From Plazaster borealis (Eukaryota > Echinodermata > Asteroidea > Forcipulatida > Labidiasteridae): a stretch of 64,000 nucleotides of DNA. The translations under genes were made by a program, and so were the position numbers. The DNA is taken from the NCBI GenBank assembly GCA_021014325.1, contig CM037463.1, positions 9,245,001-9,309,000 on the forward strand. Direction: 5' to 3'. Positions 22,699 to 32,990 of the stretch are shown here, one piece after another (the first letter of the stretch is position 1; every line of letters begins with the position of its first letter). The notes below the pieces were generated by a model. The model did no database searches, was not told where the DNA came from, and was given only the letters and a program-made list of their open reading frames with translations.

Positions 22699-24921
22699 GG
22701 AGGCAATTTTGAACCATAATAATATCATATTGGAGTGTATAAGAACCTAAATAATTATATAAAATCAAACAAAGGAAGCCCGATCTCTCTATGTACAACA
22801 CATAAGCAACGTAAAACGGGAACCTGCGCATCAGATGCTTTTTAATCAATCAATTAAAATCGGTTGTCACGGCGTAATGGTGTATAGAATAGTCTGATGG
22901 AGATCATCTGTTGGTTTTAGTTCCTGACCCTCAGGGGGAAGATGGAGGTGTGTCAGATATTATTTGTACAAGCACCGGTGACTTACTCGAGCGTTAATGC
23001 GAACAAGTCCTGGAGGAGTTCGACTGATGCATGTAGATTAAGAGACGTTCTTGCTTCATAAGATTTCAGATTAATTGAAATCCTTGCAACATTGCCTTGT
23101 TAAAACGGGGATAAATAATTCAATTTTTGGTTTACGGGAGAGTGCGATCGATCGTTGTATTAGATTTCAGATGAACGAATATCAGATACAGTCATAGAGA
23201 CGGGACCTTATTTATGACACAAATGATGATTTATAAATGATTATAGTATATCAAGTGTCAACGCATCGGTGAAATAATGCGTATAGAGCGGACACTGTTT
23301 TATAACGTCATCGGTCACAAGCTGACCCGGATCAAAGGTGAGGGGTGAATTGACAAAGAATTTGCCTTAGAGAAAGTTGACCTCAAAATTACACTTTGTC
23401 TTGACCTTTTCATCCTGTATTGATCCTTTACTCGAATAATCTTAATACAAATTCTCGGTCACAGGAGACACCCCGACATCAAACTGACTGGACATTTTAA
23501 AGACCTACTTGAACGAAAACGGCATGCAACAAGTGATCTTTGCTGAAATTCATTTCAAATCTTTCCAATCAATAAGGAAATTGAGTTCACATGGGAGTAA
23601 ACGGATTTTAATTGTGTAAAAGACGATCATTTCGAAAAGCCCTGTTACGTCATCACTCATATTACGTCATATTGTGGGAGCTCCGTTTTGAATAGCCGCT
23701 TTGTTGCAGCATGGAGGTTTAACAAGAGCAACATCCCACACATGACGTCAAAGTATTGTCATTTTGGCGCACGCCGTCAACGGCAGAAGCGTTTCTAGTT
23801 TTTACAAAACCTTGAGGTTGGGGCCAAATGTTTTGACCGATAATTACGAAAAATTCAGAAGTGTACACATATAAAAAATAAATTTAAATGATAAACAAAC
23901 ACATTAGAAACAAGTTTTTATAGCATTCCCGTAAAAAAAAATTCGCTCAAAAGTAGCTGTTTAACTATATAAACCAACTCTTGCCAAAATGGTCGTTATT
24001 AGCCGGCAGTGTCAACGGATTACCTCAGATCAACATTGTTCCCCCAAGCTCTAATTGAGGAAGCGCCACGTCTATTCTTGACATGTCAACAATGACGTTT
24101 CCTTGTTGTCAAGCCAACCGACGAAACAGACCGCGACCGTATTTAGACTGCCATGAAAAGAGGTTAAAATGCACGAGACACAATGCGATAACCGTCTTGG
24201 TATACCATTGACAACCAAATTTGGGTTGTGTTAACAGGACAGTCTGCTGTTCTAGACGTGGTGCAGTCTGTGAGTGGTACTGCAACTAACGGAGTGGTTT
24301 GATACTTTACATCCCCCACCCTCCTCGCCCGAGTCTGAAGATTTGGGTTCCTCTTCGGAAGACAGACAAATATTTCGTGGGAGAGACGTTTTACCGCCAC
24401 AACCCTCCCCCAACGCCCTTAAAGCGGCAATTCCATACAACTGTTCTTGAGTATTTCTTGTATTTGTTCAATCTGTTACAAAAATGAACCTTTTAAATCA
24501 CAGAGGAGCACGTATCTTTCCAGAAAGTGTCTTTAAAGACGAAGAAATTAAATTGTTTTTTTTTCCTTTCTTTGATTACGTAAAATTATTGCAACTACTT
24601 TCAAATGTTCCTTTGTGACAGGTAGACAAAACAATGACCATTTTGTACGGTACCGGTCACGTATAAATGATCACCATGGGTGTGATATCGGTCCCAAGTG
24701 ATTAATATTTGAACTGAGCCATTTGAAGAGTTAAAAGAAATGCATTTTGAGGTAGCAAAAATTGGTCGGAGTTGTTTCTTTTTGTTTCTTCTTCTGAACG
24801 TGCCCCATTTAATTGTTAAGTGAAGCCACAACGCAACCGTTTTACAAGCTTTAATTTTGTGAATTGGGACTGCCTTAATTTTGTAGATACCATGACATTA
24901 AACGGTGACTGTTCTATATTC
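22699..24921. other. Intergenic with a CRE-like cluster; no supported gene
   Basis: Longest stretch without repeats. Around 24275-24450 the plus strand is open for about 60 codons with an acidic, proline-rich peptide (PPPSSPESEDLGSSSEDRQ), and minus-strand frames overlap it. No splice or start signals decide the matter. Confidence 0.35.
23645..23750. promoter_or_regulatory. Cluster of three CRE-like sites
   Basis: TTACGTCA at 23645-23652 and 23662-23669, and TGACGTCA at 23743-23750. Three CREB/ATF-type sites in about 105 bp, close to an ATG at 23711. Possible promoter or enhancer; sequence inference only. Confidence 0.25.
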
Positions 24922-25065
24922 CGACGCCCCTATGTTCCGACAACCCTATTTTCCGACAACCCTATACTCCGAAAACCCTCTCATAATTTACATGCCAGGG
25001 TTAGGGTTAGGAATAGGAAAATATACTAGGTGTGTCGGAACATAGGGGTGTCGGAACATAGGTGT
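24922..25065. repeat. Foldback repeat built on a TTCCGACA..CCCTA motif
   Basis: Left side: three to four tandem copies of CCTATGTTCCGACAA-like units. Right side: two inverted copies (GTGTCGGAACATAGGG). The centre contains AGGGTTAGGGTTAGG, a short telomere-like stretch. Probably a small foldback or MITE-type element. Confidence 0.6.
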
Positions 25066-25995
25066 TCATGACGTAGCCAATGTGTGAATGTTCACCAATG
25101 ACATGGTGTACACCTGAAAGTGGCGGCCGGCTCATGTTCCTGGACACCGGCAATGCTTGTGTCTCGATACGCCTCGTCGTGCAAGCTTGTGTCCATTAGA
25201 CTGGTCCCCTGTCTTTATACAGGCACTGCCTTACAGGCCCAATGATTTCATTGGATAAAAGTGCAGTGACGTAAGCTTTCCATATCTGTGTTACGATTGG
25301 TCCGAGGAGATGTATAGTTTGTGAACTTGCACTTTCGATCGTCTGCATGCTGTGTGTGCATAATGTTTGTATGTCCATGCATGTAATGTTGTTTTATTCA
25401 CTGTGTATACATGTACGTGTGAAATGAATGCGAGGTCAAAGGTACATCTGGCAGCATCCGGTCAGGCACGAGCCTCGAAGTGTGACGTCAGATGTTCAGG
25501 CTAGTGTCCATTAACCCGTTCCAATAAAACGCAGTGGGCTTGCCGTGGGGAATTCAATAATCCAACTTAGCAGTGTAAAACAGTATAGAACAGGCGCAAG
25601 AGAAAATTGTACCGTTTGAAACTGCATGCCCGTCGGTATAGATTTTCATGTGGTGTTTATATTGGGCTAATCGTCCAGTTTAAACAGTCCAGTGATAATG
25701 CCTGCACCGTAAACGATTTTAAAATCAATCGAGGGGAAAAAGATCGGACTTATCAAGTCACACGGTAGAATGATTCATGTAAAGCATTGGGGAAGAGAAG
25801 CGTGCTATAATACTCGACCATAAATATCCAGCCAGCAGTTATCGTGTAACTTTAATTTCAAATTACCGTCACGCTAATCGCATACTACCAGAAGGGCCAG
25901 TTGAACATGACGTTGTTTATTTTGTTTATATTTTCTTTTTCTTCTTTTTTCTTTTTTCTTTTTGAAGCAGAGTCATCCCCGTGTATATTTAGAGC
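25066..25995. other. Intergenic
   Basis: Unique DNA. AAGCTTGTGTCCATTAGAC (about 25182) and CTAGTGTCCATTAACCC (about 25501) are weakly alike. No gene seen. Confidence 0.35.
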
Positions 25996-26377
25996 TTAAA
26001 GGGATTGTATACATTTGGTAATTGGAACCCACTGTTTGTTTCAATCCTATATAGTTGTAGATATAAATACCATAAAACTAACCTGTGAAAATTTAATTTC
26101 CAAAGGTGGTAGCGTTTTTGAGATATTGCCGAAAATCTGGATTGATTATGTCCACGCAGGAAGAATAATCTGCAATTGGAATACACACTCTGAGAAGCGT
26201 TACTGCAGTATCTCATATTCAAATTTCAGGGGGAAAAAACTGATATCTTTTTCTATGTGGAAGTGAAAAGTTTCTCAAGATGCATCATACTATCCAAAGC
26301 TGCTATACTTCTTACCAAGTAAGTTTGTATTGCCATTCATTTCCAGGGTCATTACCAAACGTATACAGACCCTTTAA
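25996..26377. mobile_element. TTAA-flanked MITE, subfamily 2
   Basis: TTAA at 25996-25999 and 26374-26377, ends AGGGATTGTATACATTTGG and complement. Same internal order as the 11.7-kb copy, with small indels. Confidence 0.8.
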
Positions 26378-27709
26378 TTACAATTTGATGACTTTTTAAC
26401 GACCTCTGTTTAACCAGTCACAGTGAGGCACTGTGTTTTTAAAGGAACATTGTTCTCTTGTATTTCATAATATATATGTTTGTGTATTTTAATTTGTCGG
26501 GGGAAAAGGGTGAGCAATAAATGAAACTTGTAAAATCGGCTTAGGCAAAATAAGTTTTGACTTGGAATACCAATATCATATACACGCTTTTCTATAAATG
26601 ATCTCTTTTCAACGGGACGTAATTTGACTTTACGTAATATCTGTAATACATAATTCATTTTTTTGTGGATGAATTAAAGTGATATTTTTTAAATCGCGTT
26701 TGGATACTCAGTTTCGATGTATTTAGCAAGTTTTGCCTCTTGAAGTCTTTTTGTTTACGCTGGTAAAAACATTTACAGGTGGTACGTATTGCGCTGGTTC
26801 ACCTTTTCAGATGAAACTATTATTGTAAAAATATGCTTATCGCAAAAAGCAATGTTTTCACTTTTAATTAGTAATTTTGTATTAGTATTTATTTTTGTTA
26901 TAATTGTTTTGTTTTTAATTTGCATTTGAATATATATTTTTTTTTAAAGTTTATGTTTATATTATTTTTTTAATTTGAATTATTATTTTTATTTATTTTG
27001 TCTTTATGAATTATTATATTTGTTTTTATTTACTTAACTTTTGTATTATTATTATTATTATTTTTGTTGTATAACTTTGTTTTCATTTTATGTTGTACCG
27101 TAGGATTCCGTATACCGTATTTCCTAAAACCGGAATATATTATGTAGTACACAATTTAAGTGTAACCATAACAGTTTACTCATCAATATTTCAGTTTCGG
27201 TATCTTTTAGAATGGATCCGCCTCGGGGAAAAAAACCCCATCAGAGTTCAAAAAAAAGTACACTTGTCCTGTTGTCCAGCCGCACGCATTTTTTCAATTT
27301 ACCTTTTTTGACGGATTCGTTTTCCCATCAAATCCATGATTCAGGGAATTCCATTACCAAGCTCAACATGTCCCTAAACTCCACAACCTTTCAAGAAAAC
27401 CGCCCTACCTCATCCATCAACTCGCGATGATCCTTATTTTACTGACACATCCAACGAGTAAGTAGGCCACGCACCAACACCATCGTACAACCAACGACCG
27501 AGCTGTGCAGAGCAGTACAGTGGCCGCGCCGACACTCTTGACACAATTTCCATTTGCACTTTTTCGTCAGCTTACCTGCGTGGATTATTATTCTAAAACA
27601 AAATTCTCACCTGAAAATTTCACCAGATTTCACTGAATGCCAAAATCTTCCGGAAGACACGCTAATATTCAGCAATGCGGGTTATTACAGTAAAGCTGTT
27701 CTTTAACCT
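26378..27709. other. Very AT-rich DNA; weak frame at 27212
   Basis: 26860-27075 is almost pure A/T (ATTATTTTT and ATT runs). A 72-codon frame from ATG 27212 (MDPPRGKKPHQSSKKSTLV) follows an acceptor-like TATCTTTTAG, and a GTAAGT lies at 27455. A second frame to 27595 gives VGHAPTPSYNQRPSCAEQYS. These may be eroded coding remnants, but are not supported enough to call. Confidence 0.3.
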
Positions 27710-27734
27710 GGGGCCTTTCTCAATCCTCGGCTTG

Positions 27735-27783
<49 letters not shown>

Positions 27784-27838
27784 TCTGATGTCCGAACACC
27801 GCGTGCAAAATACAAAGCCGAGGTTTGAGAAAGGCCCC
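27710..27838. repeat. GGCTCC hexanucleotide array between inverted arms
   Basis: Eight perfect GGCTCC units (27735-27782). They sit between 24-bp arms, 27710-27733 (GGGGCCTTTCTCAATCCTCG) and 27815-27838, which are inverse complements with one mismatch. A small foldback element with an expanded core. Confidence 0.8.
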
Positions 27839-28298
27839 TGGTTTTATTGCACGACAATTAAAACAATAACATTTGAAATGGTATCTCCGTATAGCTGTGC
27901 CCCCCCCCCCTTACCCCACCCTCACTGCTGCCACCAGATCCTTGTCATTCCAACTGTCCCACTTGTGATATCACGGTTCCGTTTATTCGTATTTACGACC
28001 GGCAACCGGAACACTCTTCTCAAATCTTGGATATGAATAACCCCAGTACGAAAAAAAACATTGAGTGACAGTGAAAGTGACAGTAGCACCTTTTGTCTTC
28101 TTCCTGGTGTCGCTTCCAGGGTCCGATGTCGTGGTATAATCCTATAGTGGGTTTTACTGAGGTTTGGTATTTGAAGTGGTGCAGTTTGGTAAAGTTACCG
28201 ATAAGTCACAGGTTACAGTTTCATTGACAAAAGGCCATTTGTTTCTGTCTCTCCAAAACTGATAACTGTTCTTCTTCTTTCTTGCCTATTTCACTCAG

Positions 28299-28460
28299 CT
28301 GCAGGAGGAAAGTCTATTCACCAATTCTCCCTATTTTGAGCTGTCTGTTGCCAAGCAATGCCCCTATAATGTTCTAAGTTCATCTCACCATCCTGATGTT
28401 TATTATGAAGTTCCTAAACTTTCTCGGCCTGCTTCGGACCCGAACAATGTTGGTGCATAG
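28299..28460 (+). CDS. Candidate 3'-terminal exon, unknown product
   Basis: A strong acceptor (CTTGCCTATTTCACTCAG, AG at 28297-28298) is followed by 53 in-phase codons and TAG at 28458-28460. The peptide starts LQEESLFTNSPYFELSVAK and ends KLSRPASDPNNVGA, with an HHPDVYYEVPK stretch, and looks like a real cytoplasmic or tail sequence. Seven bases after the stop an interspersed repeat starts, as is common in 3' UTRs. A short acidic frame at 28046-28150 (KKTLSDSESDSSTF) may belong upstream. Not recognised. Confidence 0.32.
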   Translation: MQEESLFTNSPYFELSVAKQCPYNVLSSSHHPDVYYEVPKLSRPASDPNNVGA

Positions 28461-28466
28461 ATTTCT

Positions 28467-28914
28467 TCATCTACCACTGACAATGTTGACGTACAAATTT
28501 GTACACAAATGTGATGGCAGAGTTTCGTCCTGCCCCCTTCCACCCATATCACCGACCCCTGTTGATTGACATCCCCTCTAGGACGTGTGGTATGGTCCAA
28601 CTTAGACTATCATGGCATATGAGCTGACCAATGCACTGCAAAAACTGGGGTGTTAAATTTGACACAATGGGTGTTGTCCCATATAGATACCGAAAAGAGA
28701 ATCATAATTAACATCATAGGGTGTTAAAATAACACTAATGTAATTGCAGAAATTAGTGTTATTTTAACACCCTATGGTGTAAATGTTGACTATTTATTGG
28801 TATCTATATTCGACAACACCCCAGGTGTCAATTTTAACACCCCAGTTTTTGCAGTGTGTGTACGGTGTGGTTAAAACAATGGACCAAAATGTCTGCATGT
28901 GCTGACAGCAGTCC
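28467..28914 (+). repeat. Interspersed repeat (about 225 bp) split by a MITE
   Basis: Matches 46577-46797 (same strand) and 38336-38560 (inverted). Shared blocks: TCATCTACCA, TTTGTACACAAA, TGTTGATTGACATCCCC, CTGACCA and CATGTGCTGACA. The MITE at 28634-28856 accounts for the extra length. No coding capacity; class unknown. Confidence 0.75.
28634..28856. mobile_element. CACTG-ended palindromic MITE, GGTGT type
   Basis: Ends CACTGCAAAAACTGGGGTGT and its complement. The two halves are inverse complements almost to the centre (GGGTGTTAAAATAACACTAA and its complement around a short loop). A TG duplication flanks it (28632-28633, 28857-28858). The two sister copies of the host repeat read CTGACCAGTGTG without the insert, which defines both borders. 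Confidence 0.88.
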
Positions 28915-29353
28915 TCACTGTTATAGGGTAAGATTTTATCCTCTTGCACAGCTATGTGGTTCGCTTATAACAGCTTTGCCTGGCGATATCCTTCAGAGAT
29001 TATAATTAAAATGACAATGACCTTGTGGGCTACTGCAAGGTGTTAACGCGTTCACGACCGCAGGTTCGGCCGACCCGTTCAAGGTTACGTTGTTGAATTC
29101 AATGAACATTTAATACGCTGTTAATTTCTACACAAAAGATGATAGGCATGTGTGCACATACTGCCAGTCGTGTACAGTTATCATACAGCAAAGTAAATGA
29201 CATTACTGTGCAAAACATCTGCACTGTTTAAAATGTAACCGAATTGAAAGAAAAATACATCAAACTTCAATCAAATTACGTTCTATGAAACGTTTCCACT
29301 ATTTGATTATAGTCTGAGGTTTCAGGTCGATCGAAGTTCACAACAGGTGAATC

Positions 29354-29772
29354 ATGTGTTTGAATGAAACAGAGTGCCTTGAACGAAGTTTATATTGTAG
29401 GGGGCGTGGAGAAGGTATAATACGAGAGGAGGAGGCCCTAATACCACATGAACGGAGAATAGCGTCTGACAAGATGTATAGGATATACACTGCAAAACTG
29501 ACACCATGGGTGTTGTCAAATATAGATACCGAAAAGAGAATCAATATTAACAACCTATGGTGTGCAAAATAACACCAAATGTAATTGTTTTTTACAGAAA
29601 TTAGTGCTGTTTTAACACCCTATGGTGTAAATGTTGATTCTTCTTTGGTATATATAATGTGACAATACCCATGATGTCAATTTTAACACCCCAGTTTTTT
29701 GCAGTGTACATTCAAAGACTTGCCAAGGTAAACGAACTTCCGTCTGCTCCAGAATGTTTTGTTTTTTTGTGA
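29354..29772 (+). pseudogene. Open frame interrupted by a GGTGT-type MITE
   Basis: From ATG 29354 a frame of 44 codons (MCLNETECLERSLYCRGRGE, then IREEEALIPHERRIASDKM) runs into the MITE at 29488. If the MITE and one TA copy are disregarded, the same frame continues from 29709 (IQRLAKVNELPSAPECF) to TGA at 29770-29772. A GTAAAC donor-like site follows the AAG at 29725-29727. An in-frame TGA precedes the ATG directly. The product is unknown; it may be an eroded gene or transposon frame. Confidence 0.35.
29488..29706. mobile_element. CACTG-ended palindromic MITE, GGTGT type
   Basis: 219 bp, ends CACTGCAAAACTGACACC and TTTTTTGCAGTG, TA duplication at 29486-29487 and 29707-29708. The centre is again an inverted TGTTTTAACACCC-like pair. 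Confidence 0.85.
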
Positions 29773-31061
29773 AGTTAGGGATTCAATCTGGTGTTTTCTT
29801 TATATGAATTTATAACGTTGGTGGCTTTAACAAGAGGGGGACTCTTAACCCCATGACCCCAAGAGTGACCCCTCAGCCCCTCGCTTTTGATACCAAAGCC
29901 AAATAAGAAACTCTACACGAAACCAAACATTGTAACAGGTTGTATAATTCGTCACCGACGCCACGAACTGACACATACCTACCATAGGAGAAAAAACTAC
30001 CAATCAAACAAAATGGCGTCTAAAGTTGAACACTTTTTAAAACACCATTATCCTTTAAGATTTCATAGTGTTTTCAACTAGTCTTCTTATGGAGGACACT
30101 GATGCTTTGAACTTGATAAAAACACTGTTTTGGGATGTTTTACGTCCTTAACTTAGAAGCAATCCACTTAAAAAGGTTCGTGGCAGTTCGTGAAACCAAA
30201 TTCACGAAGTGACACGTTCATATGTATTACAACACTACGTTTGTGTCACTTCGTAAAAACGGAGGTCCGCGCACACACCACGCGCAAGGTTTCTGTCAGT
30301 TCGTGAAACCAAATTCACGAAGTGACACGTTCATAATTACAACACTAAGTTTGTGTCACTTCGATAAACGGACGTCCGCGCACACAACACACACAAGGTT
30401 CGTGTCAGTTCGTGAAAAATCGGGCGTGTTTTTTTCCCTACATTGAGCTTGGTGCGCGCCGTGCATGACAATGGTGAACGACACATTCGGGTCAGTTCGT
30501 GAAAACGAAAATTGTCACTTTCGTGCAAAGGTTGCAATGCATAATTATCGTGATTAAAAAAGTAATAAAGCTCTTGAAGCCTTGAAACTTTATGAAATTG
30601 AAGACCTTGACGAATATTGTTTTATGTAAACAAAATGTAAAAACTAACAGAAAAAAGTGGCTTTGTAAACAAGGTGTCAGTTCGTGGGGTCAGTGACGAA
30701 TTTGTCCCTTGTTTTTTTTTTTCTCTTCCATCTCCTCCAGTTGGGTGAAACGCCAAGATCAAATTGGCACAACGTTTCTACCGAGCTGATCCCTTTTGGC
30801 ACCTTTACTGCTCCTTTTAATGAGTAAATATTATGGAGAATATCCTGCATCGATTAATACAATACGCCCTGCATCTTCTAAAATCCGGATGCACGGGAGT
30901 AATCACAGTCTGAAGGTCGAATTATACGATCAGGGAGACTTGAACCAATTTCTCCTACATGTGTGGATAGATTTTTTTTTGTCTTCCTCTAAACCTAGGT
31001 CTTCTTGAAGGGTAAGATTTTTCCATCAACTGATAAATCAACGTTCTTTTATCCTATTCAG
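29773..31061. other. Intergenic, contains the GTCAGTTCGTG repeats
   Basis: Apart from 30173-30420, further copies of the GTCAGTTCGTG word occur at about 30491 and 30677. No frame supported. Confidence 0.4.
30173..30420. repeat. About 110-bp tandem repeat with internal hairpins
   Basis: Units start at 30173, 30286 and 30395 (the third is partial). Each holds GTCAGTTCGTGAAACC, a palindrome TTCGTGAA..TTCACGAA, then GTGTCACTTCG and GTCCGCGCACACA. Several short hairpins can form per unit. Confidence 0.8.
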
Positions 31062-31214
31062 GACAGGCAATCGCCATCCCTTGATAATCTGCAACAAAGG
31101 GGAAACAAATGCATCCGCCCTTGTCATTCAGCTACTGAGTCCAGGAGAAAAACATGGTTCGTTGTTAAATTATTTCCAGTAGTCGCACTATTGATTGGAC
31201 AGATACTGTCATGA
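31062..31214 (+). CDS. Candidate 3'-terminal exon with a C-terminal hydrophobic segment
   Basis: A strong acceptor (CGTTCTTTTATCCTATTCAG, AG at 31060-31061) leads into 50 codons and TGA at 31212-31214. The start is DRQSPSLDNLQQRGNKCIR, then HSATESRRKTWF, and the last ~17 residues (VVKLFPVVALLIGQILS) could be a membrane anchor. Phase 0 entry. No upstream exon or family identified; a chance frame remains possible. Confidence 0.3.
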   Translation, partial: DRQSPSLDNLQQRGNKCIRPCHSATESRRKTWFVVKLFPVVALLIGQILS

Positions 31215-31759
31215 CGTCAGTTAGTGCAGATTAAAATTGTATAATTGCTATTCCGTTAACCCTATGGGAGTTGGTTATATTTGAATTTCAAATGATATAC
31301 GGCCCCTACTATAAACGTGCACCGTCAGATGAAACATAACTGCTTCGGGCACAGCTAGAAAATTTACCGACTGGTCGGTCAACCAAATCAATTCCGTATT
31401 AATTGTCCGTGGGCTAAAGCACATTTCATAAACTTAGGATACCCTCGAATAAGTGGCTTCGGTAGTGGCTATGGCTGTTGTCGTTGCAGGCATAGCCGTA
31501 GCCGAAGTCGCCGTTGCATAGGATGCCTCATTGGTGATCTTGTTTGCTTGCAATGTAAATTCAAGTTGAACATTATTGAAAAAGGGGGCGAACGGTTGAG
31601 CAATTAATTGTTTTTAGTAAATGATTCTATACCCACATGACTCCAGGTAGAACGCTGATTGGACAAAACCAATGACCTCAATCACGACTTAGACCTATAC
31701 TTCATGGTCATTTATACCTGGATTTACCTAGATCCACATGGATATCAGGTGGGGGTTAA

Positions 31760-31960
31760 GTAACAAGGAGCCAACTACCCGCTGGCCATTGTAGGTTCCC
31801 GCTCTTGGCTGAAGACAGAAGTTGACATGATTCTTAATAAATACATTAATTGAGCTAGTACTGCCTCTACTGGGTATAGTCTATTCCATACATCTACAAT
31901 GCATTGAGAGAAGGAATGTTTAGGAGTGTCGAGACGTGATCTTGTTTTGGTTTTTGGTTC
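31760..31960 (-). mobile_element. LINE remnant B: reverse-transcriptase C-terminal end
   Basis: Minus strand reads TPKHSFSQCIVDVWNRLYP then VEAVLAQ, the HSFSQR.VN.WN.LP pattern at the very end of many non-LTR polymerases. After that the match moves to another frame (NVFIKNHVNFCLQP), so a frameshift is present. The upstream border is a heptanucleotide repeat. Confidence 0.6.
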
Positions 31961-32008
31961 TTGGTTCTTGGTTCTTGGTTCGTAGTTCTTGGTTCTTGGT
32001 TCTTGGGT
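31945..32008. repeat. TTGGTTC heptanucleotide repeat
   Basis: Eight or nine imperfect 7-bp copies (TTGGTTC) exactly between the two LINE remnants. Confidence 0.85.
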
Positions 32009-32094
32009 GGTTTTCCTCCAAAATACTTCATAAAAGAGTTTTTGAGTGGAGGTGTGGCGTAGGGTGGACTTAGGAATAAGGGATAACATCACCT

Positions 32095-32335
32095 TTAAAT
32101 GTTGTTGAACTGGATTGAGAAATTGATTGACGGCTGGAGGTTGTTCCAAGACTTAATGGTTCGGGGAAATATTGATTTGGCATAAACTTGTGATTTTGGT
32201 AGCCGGAATTTCAAATTGGTTTGAGTGTCCTCGTCTGCATGTTTGCTTTGTATACCTTGAAGATGTATCTTGAAAATACCGGTAGTTGAGAGGGTGTGTC
32301 GGTTAATGTTCACTGCTAGAAAATCAATAAAGACT
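32095..32335 (-). mobile_element. LINE remnant A: reverse-transcriptase C-terminal end
   Basis: Minus strand: KHADEDTQTNLKFRLPKSQ followed by VYAKSIFPRTIKSWNNLQP. This is the H..KF..P....Y..S.FPRTI..WN.LP signature found near the C-terminus of CR1/L2-type LINE polymerases. The rest of the element is missing. It abuts remnant B in the same orientation, but their sequences differ, so they come from different families. Confidence 0.65.
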
Positions 32336-32639
32336 AATCTATTTTGACAAAAACTACAAGAGAATCTGTACTAACACTTTTAGCAGAGAAAGCAGTTTTA
32401 GCAGTTTTGTCAAAATGGAGGGCAGATTTTTATCTCACGGCGTAGCACTGCGTCGATCTCAACCTGTTCTTGATTGACCTATGCCGTTTCAGTCGATAAT
32501 TCTGAGGTGACCCAACATGTTAATGGCACTGGGTCAAGCCTATAGTCTGACACAATTCCTCTTCAGCCGATGTAATCATAACAAATCCTTAAGCTGCATT
32601 ATTTTTGGAACAACATTGAGTTTTGTTTGGATGATGAGC

Positions 32640-32786
32640 TCAGTAACATAAGAAGTAACTAAGTAATAAATAGTAAACTTGCGGGTACAACCATTTGCGT
32701 AAAAACTCTTTTGTGTGAGTGTTGGCTTTGAAAAAGAGCCGGTGGGGTCTCGACGTTTACAAGATGTATACTCTGCTCGTCTTCAT
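32640..32786 (-). repeat. Repeat with a GACGAGCAG..AAACGTCGAGACC core, inverted copy
   Basis: On the minus strand it reads GAAGACGAGCAGAGTATAC, AAACGTCGAGACCCCACC, CCAACACTC and GGTTGTACCCGCAAGTTTAC. The plus-strand copy is at 54735-54856. 'CGAAACGTCG' boxes of this kind occur at the ends of some retroelements including Penelope-like ones; assignment is inference. Confidence 0.55.
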
Positions 32787-32990
32787 TTGCATTTCAAGTC
32801 TCCTGATCTATTGGGGAACCAAAAACGTGTTTTTCGTTCCTTTTTCTTTTCCCGCACACCTTTTTTTTCCCTGAAAGAATTGTGGGTCTGTGCAATGTTA
32901 TGGGGTGGTGTACAAGGGCCCGGATACGGGTTACAACCAAGGTCTGTCCACCGACTCCTTCCCGCTCGCATATTTTTTGTTTAGACCGCG

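Noticed and set aside
24164..24450. Overlapping frames on both strands near 24.3 kb
   Set aside because: Acidic proline-rich plus peptide and a minus frame are both possible; no start or splice signal favours either.
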